Assembly: GCA_035293405.1 (NCBI GenBank)
Contig: DATDOE010000058.1
Location: 1-64,000 of the forward strand
DNA: 64,000 nt
Reading direction: 5' to 3'
Origin: Gp6-AA40 sp035293405
GTDB lineage: Bacteria > Acidobacteriota > Vicinamibacteria > Vicinamibacterales > UBA2999
Part shown: in pieces, positions 10,238 through 22,248 of the stretch
Layout: every line of letters starts with the position of its first letter
Position numbering within the stretch: position 1 is the stretch's first letter
Position numbers and translations under genes: made by a program
The notes under the pieces: generated by a model
The model's database searches: none
What the model saw: the letters and a program-made list of their open reading frames with translations, nothing else
What the model was told of the DNA's origin: nothing

Positions 10238-12115
10238 ATGAGTCACTCGATGAAGTTCGATGTTCTCGTCGTGGGCGCGGGACACGCGGGCGTTGAGGCC
10301 GCGTACGCAGCCGCACGGATTGGCTGCCACGTCGGGTTGTGCACGCTCTCTCTCGACACGGTCGCGCACATGCCGTGCAATCCCGCCGTCGGTGGTACCG
10401 CGAAGGGCCACCTGGTTCGAGAGATCGATGCGCTTGGCGGCTTGATGGGCCGGGCGATCGATGCGACCGGAATCCAGTACAAGTTGCTCAATCGGAGTCG
10501 AGGTCCGGCAGTCTGGTCACCGCGAGCGCAAGCCGACAAGCAGCGTTACTCCAAATGGGTGACCGCCGCGATTGGTCGTGAGCCCAACATTGAGTGGATC
10601 CTCGCAAAAGCTGGCCAAATTTTGGTGCAGAGCGACCGCGTTGTCGGACTGGTCATGGAGAGTGGCAATGTGCTGACCTGCGCCACGCTCATTGTCACCA
10701 CGGGGACCTTTCTGAACGGTCTCGTCCATATCGGACCGGAGCAACGACTGGCGGGCAGGCATGGCGAGCCGCCATCGCAGGATCTCGCTCGCTCGATTCG
10801 CTCCTGCAACTTTGTGATGGGCCGGCTGAAAACAGGAACGCCACCGAGGCTCCATCGAAGCAGCATCGACTTCCAGGCGAGTGTGGATGCCGGCATCTTC
10901 AGCGAAGAGCGCGGCGACGATGTGCCGGTGCCGTTCTCCCACACGACGACGGAACCGCTGCGCAACCAGACGCGATGCTGGTTGCTCCGCACGAATGAGC
11001 GGGTCAGAGATCTCGTTCGAGCACACATCGATCAAAGTCCTCTATACAACGGTCAGATTCAAGGCATTGGTCCGCGGTACTGCCCGTCGCTCGAAGACAA
11101 GATCATGCGGTTCCCGGATCGTGAAGGACATCAGATCTATCTCGAGCCGGAGGGCCTCGACGTCGACGAGATCTATGTGAATGGATTCTCGATGTCGCTG
11201 CCGCGCGAGGTGCAGGAGGATCTCGTGCACGCATTGCCAGGGCTTGAAAGCGCCGTTATGTTACGGCCAGGCTACGCAGTCGAGTACGACTTCGTACAGC
11301 CAACGGAGTTGAAGTCCACTCTCGAAACCCATCGTGTGTCCGGACTCTTCTTCGCCGGTCAGATCAACGGCACCTCGGGTTACGAAGAGGCGGCAGCGCA
11401 AGGACTCGTTGCGGGAATCAACGCCGCCCGCGTCGTGCAGCGTCAGCCGGCGTTCGTGCTCAGGCGAGACGAGGCCTACATCGGGGTGTTGGTTGACGAT
11501 TTGGTCACGCGCGGCTGCCTTGAGCCGTACCGGATGTTCACCTCGCGCGCGGAGCACAGGCTGCTCTTACGAATCGACAACGCCGACCTCCGTCTGACGC
11601 CGGCTGGCCGCGCGCTAGGGCTCATCTCAGACGCGCGCTGGGCGGATTTCGAAGCTCGGCGCGATAGATACACTCGGAACATCGCGGCGCTCGAGCGTTC
11701 TTTCGTGAAGAGTTCGGACGGCAACCGGGTCACGGCATCCCAGCTTCTGAAGCAGCCGGAGGTTCGTCTCATCAATCTGGTGAAGTCTGGAGCAGTGACG
11801 CTCGAGATCGATGCCTCGTTCTCCGATCTCGACCTGGCGAGTCTCGAGACGACGGTCAAGTACGCCGGGTACTTGAAGCAGGAGATGGCTCGCGCAGACC
11901 GCACGAAGAGAAACGAGCGGCGCAGGATTCCAGCTGAGTTCCGGTTTGCGGGAGTCCCAGGGCTGTCCGCGGAGGTTGTTCAAAGACTGTCTCAAGTCCG
12001 CCCGGAAACGCTGGGTCAAGCCTCACGCATTCCAGGAATCACACCTGCAGCGGTCGTCGTTCTCGATGTATTTCTCGGTAGACTGTCGACGGAGTCCCGC
12101 CCTTCCGAACAGTGA
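10238..12115 (+). CDS. mnmG: tRNA uridine 5-carboxymethylaminomethyl modification enzyme MnmG
   Basis: FAD- and NADH-dependent partner of MnmE. 625 residues from ATG 10238, the usual length; the reading frame is open upstream into mnmE but that part is not conserved. The FAD-binding motif VVGAGHAGVEAAYAAARIG lies at the N-terminus. Further family motifs are MPCNPAVGGTAKGHLVREID and GLFFAGQINGTSGYEEAAAQG. The C-terminal helical region (IPGITPAAVVVLDVFL) binds MnmE. Its stop overlaps the rsmG GTG start by 4 bp. Confidence 0.97.
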   Translation: MSHSMKFDVLVVGAGHAGVEAAYAAARIGCHVGLCTLSLDTVAHMPCNPAVGGTAKGHLVREIDALGGLMGRAIDATGIQYKLLNRSRGPAVWSPRAQADKQRYSKWVTAAIGREPNIEWILAKAGQILVQSDRVVGLVMESGNVLTCATLIVTTGTFLNGLVHIGPEQRLAGRHGEPPSQDLARSIRSCNFVMGRLKTGTPPRLHRSSIDFQASVDAGIFSEERGDDVPVPFSHTTTEPLRNQTRCWLLRTNERVRDLVRAHIDQSPLYNGQIQGIGPRYCPSLEDKIMRFPDREGHQIYLEPEGLDVDEIYVNGFSMSLPREVQEDLVHALPGLESAVMLRPGYAVEYDFVQPTELKSTLETHRVSGLFFAGQINGTSGYEEAAAQGLVAGINAARVVQRQPAFVLRRDEAYIGVLVDDLVTRGCLEPYRMFTSRAEHRLLLRIDNADLRLTPAGRALGLISDARWADFEARRDRYTRNIAALERSFVKSSDGNRVTASQLLKQPEVRLINLVKSGAVTLEIDASFSDLDLASLETTVKYAGYLKQEMARADRTKRNERRRIPAEFRFAGVPGLSAEVVQRLSQVRPETLGQASRIPGITPAAVVVLDVFLGRLSTESRPSEQ

Positions 12116-12798
12116 ACAGTCGCGAGTTTCAAGACCGTCTGGCGAAACGAGCCCGCCGAGCCGGCGTCGCGCTTGCGCCGGAGCTTGGCGCAAGGCTGGA
12201 GGTCTATTTCCGTCTGCTGACCGCCTGGAATGAGAAGATCAACCTCACTGGACTGAACCTCACTGAACAGGGCCCGGATGCCCTGGATCGATTGCTTGTC
12301 GAGCCGCTCGTTGCCGCCAGCCATGCTCCGGCCAGCATCACACGAATGATCGATGTCGGCAGCGGAGGCGGATCGCCCGCGATTCCATTTGCCCTCTCGG
12401 TGCCTGGCGTACAGCTCCTCCTGGTGGAAGCGAAGACGCGCAAGTCGGTTTTCTTACGTGAAGCGCTGCGCGCGCTTGAGCTTGGCGGCGCCGAGGTCGC
12501 GACGTCACGCTTCGAAGAGCTTCTTTCCAAGCCTGAGCTTCATGAAGCCCACGAGTTGCTGACCATTCGCGCCGTTCGAATTGAGAGCTCTGTGCTGATG
12601 AACCTCCAGGCGTTTATCAAGCCCGGAGGCGAGTTGTTTCTGTTCAGGTCCACATCGGCTGCCTGGTCACCGAACACCGTTACGCCACCGCTCGCCTGGA
12701 AGGCAACGTATCCATTGCTCGACAGGCAAGGTAGCCGGCTGGTCGTGCTGGAAAAAAAGGAACTTGGGGCTAACAGGTCTCGCAAACGTTCCACGTGA
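12112..12798 (+). CDS. rsmG: 16S rRNA m7G527 methyltransferase RsmG
   Basis: SAM-dependent methyltransferase acting on 16S rRNA position 527 (E. coli numbering), formerly GidB. 228 residues from GTG 12112, overlapping the mnmG stop as GTGA. Motifs include LTAWNEKINLTGL, the SAM-binding DVGSGGGSPAIPFAL, and LLVEAKTRKSVFLRE. The stop codon (12796-12798) lies inside the first parS site, so the last codons are shared with the centromere sequence. Confidence 0.94.
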   Translation: MNSREFQDRLAKRARRAGVALAPELGARLEVYFRLLTAWNEKINLTGLNLTEQGPDALDRLLVEPLVAASHAPASITRMIDVGSGGGSPAIPFALSVPGVQLLLVEAKTRKSVFLREALRALELGGAEVATSRFEELLSKPELHEAHELLTIRAVRIESSVLMNLQAFIKPGGELFLFRSTSAAWSPNTVTPPLAWKATYPLLDRQGSRLVVLEKKELGANRSRKRST

Positions 12799-12801
12799 AA
12801 C
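12788..12801. other. parS site 1
   Basis: GTTCCACGTGAAAC differs at one position from the near-universal parS core GTTTCACGTGAAAC. It overlaps the end of rsmG and lies upstream of parA. ParB should bind here and load as a sliding clamp for origin segregation. Confidence 0.9.
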
Positions 12802-12823
12802 GACGGGATCGCTGAATTTTCGC

Positions 12824-12837
12824 GTTTCACGTGAAAC
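12824..12837. other. parS site 2
   Basis: GTTTCACGTGAAAC is the perfect consensus ParB-binding palindrome, 36 bp centre-to-centre from site 1 and 78 bp before parA. ParB bound here could also adjust parAB transcription. Confidence 0.97.
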
Positions 12838-12914
12838 AGCCCTTGACCGGATCACGCTTCAGTACTAGATTTGTCGTGCACCGGCACAACGCTGAATGAG
12901 GAGCACTATTTCTG

Positions 12915-13724
12915 TTGAATACCAAAACAGAGACACCAGAGCAGAAACCCGTCAGGGCCCACATCGTTGCCGTTGCCAACCAGAAGGGCGGCGTTGGCAA
13001 GACGACCACGGCCATCAATCTCGCCACCTCGATCGCTCAGTCCGGCCCGAAAGTCCTTTTGGTTGATATGGACCCCCAAGGCAATCTGACCAGCGGTGTC
13101 GGCTCGAAGTCCCAACGTGCCGAAGCCGGGACTGTCTATGAGGCCCTCCTCACAGATGGAGCGCCGGCGTCCTACCTGCTCCCCACTCGTGTCGCGAATC
13201 TGTCTCTCATGCCGGCTGATCGAAACCTCACAGGTGCCGAAATTGAGATGGTCGGACTACCGGAGCGAGAGCATCGACTCAAGCGAGTCCTCGATCCGCT
13301 CCGCGCACACTTCGATCTCATCTTCATCGATTGCCCCCCGTCGCTCGGGCTCTTGACGCTCAATGCCCTCGTTGCCGCCGATGCGGTCTTGATTCCGCTG
13401 CATTGCGAATACTTCGCGCTCGAGGGTCTTGCCGATCTGGTCGGCACGATGCGTCGCGTTCGCGGTGCACTCAATCCGTCTCTCGATATCGAGGGCGTGC
13501 TGCTCACGATGTACGACGACCGCACCAACCTTGGACAGTCCGTCGCTCGCGATGTGCGCGAGTTCTTCAAAGAGAAAGTGTTCAACACGATCATTCCGCG
13601 GAATGTGCGCCTCGGTGAAGCGCCAAGCCATGGAATACCTGGCGTGTTGTACGACGCGAAGTCCCGCGGTGCGGCGGCCTACGTCGCACTCGCCAAAGAG
13701 TTGCTCGCTCGCCACGCCGCATAG
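12915..13724 (+). CDS. parA: Chromosome partitioning ATPase ParA (Soj family)
   Basis: 269-residue deviant-Walker ATPase that moves ParB-parS complexes over the nucleoid. The motif KGGVGKTTTAINLA spans about residues 24-37 and includes the signature first Lys. Later motifs are VLLVDMDPQGNLTSG and FIDCPPSLGLLTLNAL. The start is taken as TTG 12915 with GAGGAG about 10 bases upstream; no closer ATG exists before the conserved core. It sits between parS and parB as in most origin-proximal par loci. Confidence 0.96.
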   Translation: MNTKTETPEQKPVRAHIVAVANQKGGVGKTTTAINLATSIAQSGPKVLLVDMDPQGNLTSGVGSKSQRAEAGTVYEALLTDGAPASYLLPTRVANLSLMPADRNLTGAEIEMVGLPEREHRLKRVLDPLRAHFDLIFIDCPPSLGLLTLNALVAADAVLIPLHCEYFALEGLADLVGTMRRVRGALNPSLDIEGVLLTMYDDRTNLGQSVARDVREFFKEKVFNTIIPRNVRLGEAPSHGIPGVLYDAKSRGAAAYVALAKELLARHAA

Positions 13725-13733
13725 GAGAACACC

Positions 13734-14609
13734 ATGCTCGAACGTCGCCCCGCTCTCGGCAAAGGTCTCAGCGCCCTGATCCCCGATGTACCCGAGTCTC
13801 CGCGGCACGGAGCGATGGAGGTCGACATCGATCTGCTCGCACCAAACGAGCAGCAGCCGCGGCTGCACATGGACGATGCGAAGCTCGAGGAGCTTGCCGC
13901 GTCAATCAAAGCGAACGGCATCATTCAGCCGATACTCGTTCGTCGTACCGGCGGGACGTACCGAATCATTGCCGGTGAGCGACGGTGGCGCGCCGCACAG
14001 CGAGCCGGGCTGCATCGTGTGCCGGTCGTCGTGCGCGACGTGTCTGCGGGTGACAAGCAGTTGCTCGAGCTCGCCCTGATCGAGAACCTGCAGCGTGAAG
14101 GCCTCAACCCGATGGACGAAGCGCTCGCGTATCAGAAGCTCGCCGACGAGTTTTCCCTCACGCAGGATCAGATCGCCGCGGCGGTTGGGAAGGATCGCAG
14201 CTCGGTCGCCAACTTCATGCGCCTGCTCAAGCTGCCAGAAGAGGTGCGGGGCGACCTCGCGTCCGGCGCGCTCTCCACAGGACATGCGCGGGCGCTGCTC
14301 GCCCTGCCCGACGCGGCCGCACAGCGCCACGGCGCTCGAGAAGTGATCGCGCGACGGCTTTCGGTTCGCGAGACCGAGGCGCTGGTCAAGAAGCTGGCGA
14401 CTCCCAAGGGCAGTGCCGGTGGCGCCGCAGGCCCGAGCCCCGAGCCGCCCAAGGACGTGCACACGCGCGCAGCCGAAGATCGCATGCGCTTCGCCTTGGG
14501 TACGAAGGTCCGCATTATCAGGCGCGGAACGAGCGGAAAGATCGAGATCGATTTCGGCTCCGAACCCGAGCTGAATCGTATTTTCGAGGTCATAACCAGT
14601 CCGCGCTGA
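13734..14609 (+). CDS. parB: Chromosome partitioning protein ParB
   Basis: 291-residue CTP-dependent DNA clamp that recognises parS. It begins LERRPALGKGLSALIPD, the ParA-interacting N-terminal peptide. The CTP-binding boxes are seen as GERRWRAAQR (residues 81-90) and ENLQR (117-121). The helix-turn-helix lies around LTQDQIAAAVGKDRSSVANF, and a C-terminal dimerisation segment follows. It follows parA by 9 bp and is the last gene of the plus-strand origin block. Confidence 0.97.
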   Translation: MLERRPALGKGLSALIPDVPESPRHGAMEVDIDLLAPNEQQPRLHMDDAKLEELAASIKANGIIQPILVRRTGGTYRIIAGERRWRAAQRAGLHRVPVVVRDVSAGDKQLLELALIENLQREGLNPMDEALAYQKLADEFSLTQDQIAAAVGKDRSSVANFMRLLKLPEEVRGDLASGALSTGHARALLALPDAAAQRHGAREVIARRLSVRETEALVKKLATPKGSAGGAAGPSPEPPKDVHTRAAEDRMRFALGTKVRIIRRGTSGKIEIDFGSEPELNRIFEVITSPR

Positions 14610-14668
14610 GTGCGCAGTGCCCGTCCAGGGCCTGGCTTCGCACGCTGCACAGGGCCCTGCGGCCGTGG

Positions 14669-14713
14669 TATAAATAGACGCTTGTGCCTTTGAGGTACAA
14701 GCTCTCTTTGTAC
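14669..14713 (+). promoter_or_regulatory. Probable atp operon promoter and leader hairpin
   Basis: Between parB and atpH, TATAAAT at 14669-14675, preceded by TGG, looks like an extended -10 element; I see no good -35. Downstream, GTACAA (14695-14700) and TTGTAC (14708-14713) can pair into a 6-bp hairpin, 16 bases before the atpH start. A very similar GGTATAAAT element precedes the exporter gene at 19657. Confidence 0.35.
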
Positions 14714-14729
14714 GACTGAAGACACATTC

Positions 14730-15272
14730 ATGAGCATGCGGGCCTCCGCAGCGCGATACGCGAAAGCGCTGCTCGACGTCGCCATCAAAGAATCCGACCC
14801 GGAGCGCGCCGAGCAGGAGCTCGCGGCGTTCGTCGGTCTGGTGCAACAGCATCCCGATCTGCAGCGGGCACTTGCGGACCCGGTGGTCTCTGCGGGGGAC
14901 AAGCGCGCTGTCGTGGAACAAATCCTGGCTCGGATGCAGCCCACGACTCCGGTTGGAAAGCTTCTGCTGTTGCTCGCGACACGCGGACGGCTGGCGCTGC
15001 TTCAGGATCTGCTGGCGGTCTATCGAGAGCGCCTGATGGAGCACCGGAACGTCGTGCAGGCCGAAGTCACCACCGCGGTTCCCTTGCCGCCGGAACGTGC
15101 CGCGCAGTTGCAGCAGCGTCTGGCGGCCATTACGGGGCGCGTGGTCACGATGACGACGAAGGTGGACGAATCGATCATCGGCGGCGTGGTCACCCGGATT
15201 GGCAGCACCGTGTACGACGGGAGCGTCGCCAGGCAGCTCGCCAGGGTCAAGGATCGTCTCGCGCAGCGATAA
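14730..15272 (+). CDS. atpH: ATP synthase F1 subunit delta
   Basis: 180-residue stator subunit linking F1 to the peripheral stalk (OSCP family). It starts MSMRASAARYAKALLDVA, the typical RYAKAL N-terminus, and has the C-terminal signature IIGGVVTRIGSTVYDGSVARQL. It is the first gene of an atpHAGDC cluster. The F0 genes (a, c, b) that usually precede it are absent, because parB lies directly upstream. Confidence 0.93.
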   Translation: MSMRASAARYAKALLDVAIKESDPERAEQELAAFVGLVQQHPDLQRALADPVVSAGDKRAVVEQILARMQPTTPVGKLLLLLATRGRLALLQDLLAVYRERLMEHRNVVQAEVTTAVPLPPERAAQLQQRLAAITGRVVTMTTKVDESIIGGVVTRIGSTVYDGSVARQLARVKDRLAQR

Positions 15273-15307
15273 CCGAGACCGCGACGTCTCCGACAGGAAC
15301 CATCGAT

Positions 15308-16840
<1,533 letters not shown>

Positions 16841-16858
16841 GCCGCCAGGCGATCGCCC

Positions 16859-17725
16859 ATGCCGTCACTGATTGATCTCCGGCGCCGGATTCGCGCGGTC
16901 AAGTCGACGCAGCAGATCACCAAGGCGATGAAGATGATCGCGGCGTCTCGCCTGCGACGGGCGCAAGAGCGTGTCGTCTCCGCCCGCCCGTTTGCCCAGC
17001 GGATGCTCCGGGTTCTGAACGGCCTGGTGGCGCGTGTCGATCAGGAGATGCATCCGCTGCTTCGTGTCTCGGCGACGCCGGCTGGCCGGCCGTTGTTGAT
17101 CGTGATGACCGCGGACCGCGGACTGTGCGGTAGCTTCAATTCGAACGTCATCAAGGCCGCCGGTCATTTCATCGTGAACGAGGGCCAGGGACGCGAGATT
17201 GCCCTGGGTCTCATCGGACGCAAGGGCCGCGACTTCTTCCGGCGTCGTGGCTTCGACGTCCGCTACGAGGCGGTCGGCATTTTTCAGCGGCTCTCGTTCA
17301 ATGACGCGGTCGCGATTGCCGATGCGGCCATCGAGGAGTTCACGTCGGGAAAGGCCTCGAGCGTCTACCTCGTGTACAACGAATTCAAGTCGGTCATGAC
17401 CCAGCGGATTGTCGTGGAGCGGCTGCTCCCGATTCCGCGACTCGAGGGTGAAGAGACAGGAGCACCGATCATCGACTACTTGTACGAGCCGGGACCGGCG
17501 GAGATCTTCAAGGACCTTCTGCCGCGGCACGTGCAGATTCAGGTGTATCGCGCGCTCCTCGAATCGAACGCCGCGTTCTTTGCGGCGCAGATGACGGCAA
17601 TGGATGCCGCGACCCGCAACTCGGCGGAGATGCTCGAGAACCTGACTCTGTACATGAACAAGGTGCGTCAGGCGGCGATTACGCGCGAGATCATCGAGGT
17701 GGTTTCAGGGGCGTCGGCGACGTAG
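16859..17725 (+). CDS. atpG: ATP synthase F1 subunit gamma
   Basis: 288-residue central rotor shaft. The N-terminal coiled-coil helix carries LRRRIRAVKSTQQITKAMKM. The conserved segment TADRGLCGSFNSN lies in the middle, and the C-terminal helix includes AATRNSAEMLENLTL and ITREIIEVVSGA. Length and motifs are normal for the family. It lies between atpA and atpD in the standard order. Confidence 0.97.
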   Translation: MPSLIDLRRRIRAVKSTQQITKAMKMIAASRLRRAQERVVSARPFAQRMLRVLNGLVARVDQEMHPLLRVSATPAGRPLLIVMTADRGLCGSFNSNVIKAAGHFIVNEGQGREIALGLIGRKGRDFFRRRGFDVRYEAVGIFQRLSFNDAVAIADAAIEEFTSGKASSVYLVYNEFKSVMTQRIVVERLLPIPRLEGEETGAPIIDYLYEPGPAEIFKDLLPRHVQIQVYRALLESNAAFFAAQMTAMDAATRNSAEMLENLTLYMNKVRQAAITREIIEVVSGASAT

Positions 17726-17762
17726 GCAGATCGGAGGCCCAGGCCTCCGTGGATGGAAGCGA

Positions 17763-19217
<1,455 letters not shown>

Positions 19218-19226
19218 GCAAGGTCC

Positions 19227-19652
19227 ATGGCCCTTCCGACCAAGGTCACGCTCGAGGTTGTCACACCCGATCGCTCGCTCGTCACGGAGCAGGTGGACGA
19301 AGTGCAGCTGCCGGGATCTGAGGGCTACTTCGGCGTCCTGCCAGGCCATACACCGCTGCTCGCGACCCTTCAGGTGGGCGAACTCTGGTACCGGATCGGC
19401 CAGGAGAAGTTCTATCTGGCGGTGGCGTTCGGCTTTGTCGAAGTGCTTCCGGATCGGGTGACCGTTCTCGCGCAATTGGCGGAGAAAGCTCAGGAGATTG
19501 ACGTCTCGCGGGCCGAGGCGGCCAAGAAACGCGCCGAGGAGCGGGTCGCTCGGACGCCGCAGGCTGATATGGACTTCGAGCGGGCGCGCGTGGCCCTGAT
19601 GAAGTCGCTGGTGCGCCTGCAGGTAGCTTCTCGCGCACGCACCCGCGCATAA
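19227..19652 (+). CDS. atpC: ATP synthase F1 subunit epsilon
   Basis: 141-residue regulatory subunit. The N-terminal beta-sandwich shows VVTPDRSLVTEQVDEVQLPG and GYFGVLPGHTPLL, and a C-terminal helical part rich in Arg/Glu follows. It ends the F1 operon. A TATAAAT element (19657-19663) directly after the stop is a possible promoter for the next gene. Confidence 0.94.
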   Translation: MALPTKVTLEVVTPDRSLVTEQVDEVQLPGSEGYFGVLPGHTPLLATLQVGELWYRIGQEKFYLAVAFGFVEVLPDRVTVLAQLAEKAQEIDVSRAEAAKKRAEERVARTPQADMDFERARVALMKSLVRLQVASRARTRA

Positions 19653-19702
19653 CGGGTATAAATGGGGACGCGGGGCCGGCCTCCAGGGCCACCCCTTCCC
19701 GA

Positions 19703-20494
19703 TTGCTGCACAGCCTCCGGCAACTTCTTCGGCACCGCGCCCTCGTTCAGAGCCTCGTTGCGCGCGAGTTGAAAGCGCGCTACCGCGGCTCGGTGCTTGG
19801 CGTCCTGTGGTCCTTCGTCAACCCGCTGCTGCTGCTCTTGATCTACACGTTCGTGTTCACGAAGGTGATGCCTGGCGCGCGCAGCGCGCGCATCGAGCAC
19901 TTCTCACTCTTCATGTTCTGCGGCATTCTTCCGTGGACCTGGTTCTCGTCATCGATGCTCGAGTCCGCCAACTCATTGATTGCCGGCGGCAATCTGATCC
20001 GAAAGGTCCTGTTTCCAGCCGAGGTGCTGCCGATCGTGACGGTGTTCGCGGGCCTCGTGCACTTCTGCCTCGGGCTCCCGATTCTTGCCGCCTTTTTTCT
20101 TTACTATCGGGTTCCCGTCAGCCCTTCCGATCTCGTCTGGCTCCCGCTGATCGTCTTCGATCAGCTGATGCTGACGTTGGGCCTCGCCCTCCTGGTCTCG
20201 GTGCTGACCGTGCACTTTCGTGACGTGCGCGATCTCCTCGCCAATCTGTTGACCCTCGGCTTTTTTGTGACGCCGATCGTGTATCCACTGTCGCAGGCGC
20301 CTGAGTGGGCGCAACCCTTTCTGGAGCTGAATCCGTTCACACACTTGATGGTGTCCTACCAGGAGGTCCTCCTGCCGGGCCCGTTCACGGGATCGCGGCG
20401 GCTGGTCGTATTCGCCGGTGTGGCGATGCTCATCTTTGCGGTCGGCTATTTCATCTTCGACCGGCTCCGCGACACGCTGGCGGAGGAAGTGTGA
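19703..20494 (+). CDS. wzm: ABC-2 type polysaccharide export permease (Wzm-like)
   Basis: 263-residue integral membrane protein of the ABC-2 permease family that exports O-antigen-like polysaccharide. The N-terminus LVARELKARYRGSVLGVLWSF is the signature amphipathic segment, and about six membrane helices follow. WAQPFLELNPFTHLMVSYQE near the C-terminus is typical. The start is taken as TTG 19703. The ATPase partner overlaps its stop by 4 bp, so the two form one exporter. Which polysaccharide is carried cannot be told from this window. Confidence 0.88.
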   Translation: MLHSLRQLLRHRALVQSLVARELKARYRGSVLGVLWSFVNPLLLLLIYTFVFTKVMPGARSARIEHFSLFMFCGILPWTWFSSSMLESANSLIAGGNLIRKVLFPAEVLPIVTVFAGLVHFCLGLPILAAFFLYYRVPVSPSDLVWLPLIVFDQLMLTLGLALLVSVLTVHFRDVRDLLANLLTLGFFVTPIVYPLSQAPEWAQPFLELNPFTHLMVSYQEVLLPGPFTGSRRLVVFAGVAMLIFAVGYFIFDRLRDTLAEEV

Positions 20495-21768
20495 ACGCGA
20501 TCGAAGTACGCGACGTCCGGAAGACCTACCGTCGTTACGGCAGGCGGAGGGGTTTCGGCACGTTGAAAAGCGCGATCATGTCTGGGCGAGTTGCAACCGA
20601 TCTCCAGCCGAGCGACACCTTCGAAGCGCTGAAAGGCGTCTCGTTCGACGTGGCGACCGGGAAGACGTTTGGCATTGTCGGTCGCAACGGTTCAGGCAAG
20701 AGCACGATGCTCAAGCTGATCGCCGGCATTGGCAAACCGACGTCCGGCGCGGTCGCGGTTCACGGCCGTGTGTCGGCGCTGATCGAGTTGGGAGCCGGGT
20801 TTCATCCCGAGATTTCGGGGCGCGACAACGTGTTCATCAACGGCATGATGCTCGGCCTGTCGAAGCGCGAAATCACCGACCGGTTCGATGAGATTGTGGC
20901 GTTTGCGGAGCTCGAGGACTTCATTGACGAGCCGGTGAAGACGTACTCCTCGGGCATGTACATGAGGCTCGGCTTTTCGGTGGCCATCAACGTCGATCCT
21001 GACGTGCTCCTCGTGGACGAAGTCCTTGCGGTCGGCGACGAAACCTTTACCCACAAGTGCCTCGACAAGTTTGCCGACTTCCGGCGCCGGGGCCGGACGG
21101 TGTTGCTCGTGACACATTCCCTGGACCTCGTCACGCGGTTCTGCGATGAGGCGCTCTGGCTGGACCGGGGAATCGCACGCGACTCCGGAGACCCGCGACG
21201 CGTGATCGACGCCTACTTGATGGACGTCGCGGCCGCGGAAGACCGGGCACTATCAGCCGCCCCGCAGCATGACCAGCAGGTCCACAAGGCTGACGCTCCA
21301 GACATGTCAAAGAGCGTCGAGGGACGCTGGGGGTCACGCGAAGCCGAGATCCTGACCGTCGATTTTCTTCGGAGGGATGGCACAGCCGCACATGTCTTCG
21401 CGTCCGGGGATCTGGTGACGATTCGGATGCGTGTGCGAGCGCACCAGCCGCTCGACGACTTTGTGTTCGGTGTTGGTATCTTCAGCGCGGACGGCCTCTG
21501 CTGCTACGGCACGAACACGGACATCGAAGGGGCGCAGCCGCGCGAGTTCACCGGCGAGGGGGAAGTCGGCTTTGTGATCGACAGCCTCTGTCTGGTCGCC
21601 GGTGCCTACAAAGTCGACGTCGCACTCCACAAGCGAAACGGCGCCCCGTACGACTACCATCGATTGCTCTACACGATCCGCGTCACATCGACAGTGAACG
21701 ATACGGGAGTGGTCCGTCCGCCGCATCGGTGGACCTTTTCCAGCGGAATCCGCATCTCAGGTCTGTGA
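20491..21768 (+). CDS. wzt: ABC transporter ATP-binding protein with Wzt C-terminal sugar-binding domain
   Basis: ATPase of the polysaccharide exporter, 425 residues from GTG 20491 (GTGA overlap with the permease stop; GGAGG just upstream). Walker A GRNGSGKST, the YSSGM signature of the KpsT/Wzt family, and DVLLVDEVLAVGDE (Walker B) are present. After about residue 265 there is a beta-rich C-terminal domain (ILTVDFLRRDGTAAHVFASG, then CCYGTNTDIEG) like the Wzt_C module that recognises the capped end of the exported chain. The frame is open further upstream within the permease gene, but that stretch is not part of the family. Confidence 0.9.
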   Translation: MNAIEVRDVRKTYRRYGRRRGFGTLKSAIMSGRVATDLQPSDTFEALKGVSFDVATGKTFGIVGRNGSGKSTMLKLIAGIGKPTSGAVAVHGRVSALIELGAGFHPEISGRDNVFINGMMLGLSKREITDRFDEIVAFAELEDFIDEPVKTYSSGMYMRLGFSVAINVDPDVLLVDEVLAVGDETFTHKCLDKFADFRRRGRTVLLVTHSLDLVTRFCDEALWLDRGIARDSGDPRRVIDAYLMDVAAAEDRALSAAPQHDQQVHKADAPDMSKSVEGRWGSREAEILTVDFLRRDGTAAHVFASGDLVTIRMRVRAHQPLDDFVFGVGIFSADGLCCYGTNTDIEGAQPREFTGEGEVGFVIDSLCLVAGAYKVDVALHKRNGAPYDYHRLLYTIRVTSTVNDTGVVRPPHRWTFSSGIRISGL

Positions 21769-22247
21769 GAATCACCAACTCCACGACTCTGTCGAGGCAA
21801 GAGGCCGCCGCTCTGGCCGAGCAGGTCCATGCCGGCGGCGGGCTGGTCGTGTTCACGAACGGGGTGTTCGACCTGCTCCATCCAGGACACGTCCGCTATC
21901 TCGCAGACGCCCGCGCGCTCGGCGACGCGTTGATCGTCGGCGTCAACTCCGATCGATCGGTGCGCAAAAACAAGGGCCCGTCGCGTCCCATCAACCCTGA
22001 GCACGAGCGCGCCGAATTGCTCGCTGCGCTGCGCTGTGTCAATGGGGTCACGATATTCGACGAGACGACGCCGCAGGCCGTGATTGCGGCCGTTCAACCC
22101 GACGTCCTGGTCAAGGGAGCTGATTGGAACGCCGATAGCATCGTGGGTCGCGATATCGTCGAAGCGCGTGGCGGCCGGGTCGTGAGAGTCGAGCTCGCCA
22201 AGGGTTTCTCCTCGACGAATCTGATTCAAAGAGTGCGAGGCTCATAG
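21765..22247 (+). CDS. rfaE2: D-glycero-beta-D-manno-heptose 1-phosphate adenylyltransferase (RfaE2/HldE C-terminal type)
   Basis: 160-residue cytidylyltransferase-fold enzyme that makes ADP-heptose precursors for LPS core or other glycans. Motifs are VFTNGVFDLLHPGHVRYLAD, with the HxGH site as HPGH, then NSDRSVRKNKGPSRP and the C-terminal GFSSTNLIQRV. The stand-alone form means the kinase half (HldE N-terminal type) must be elsewhere. I chose GTG 21765, which overlaps the wzt stop by 4 bp; ATG 21729 is an alternative with a longer overlap. It suggests a shared operon with the exporter. Confidence 0.9.
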   Translation: MRITNSTTLSRQEAAALAEQVHAGGGLVVFTNGVFDLLHPGHVRYLADARALGDALIVGVNSDRSVRKNKGPSRPINPEHERAELLAALRCVNGVTIFDETTPQAVIAAVQPDVLVKGADWNADSIVGRDIVEARGGRVVRVELAKGFSSTNLIQRVRGS

Positions 22248-22248
22248 C

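Noticed and set aside
20305..20490. 62-residue N-terminal extension of the Wzt-like ATPase.
   Set aside because: It overlaps the permease gene out of frame; GTG 20491 with GGAGG gives the normal family start.
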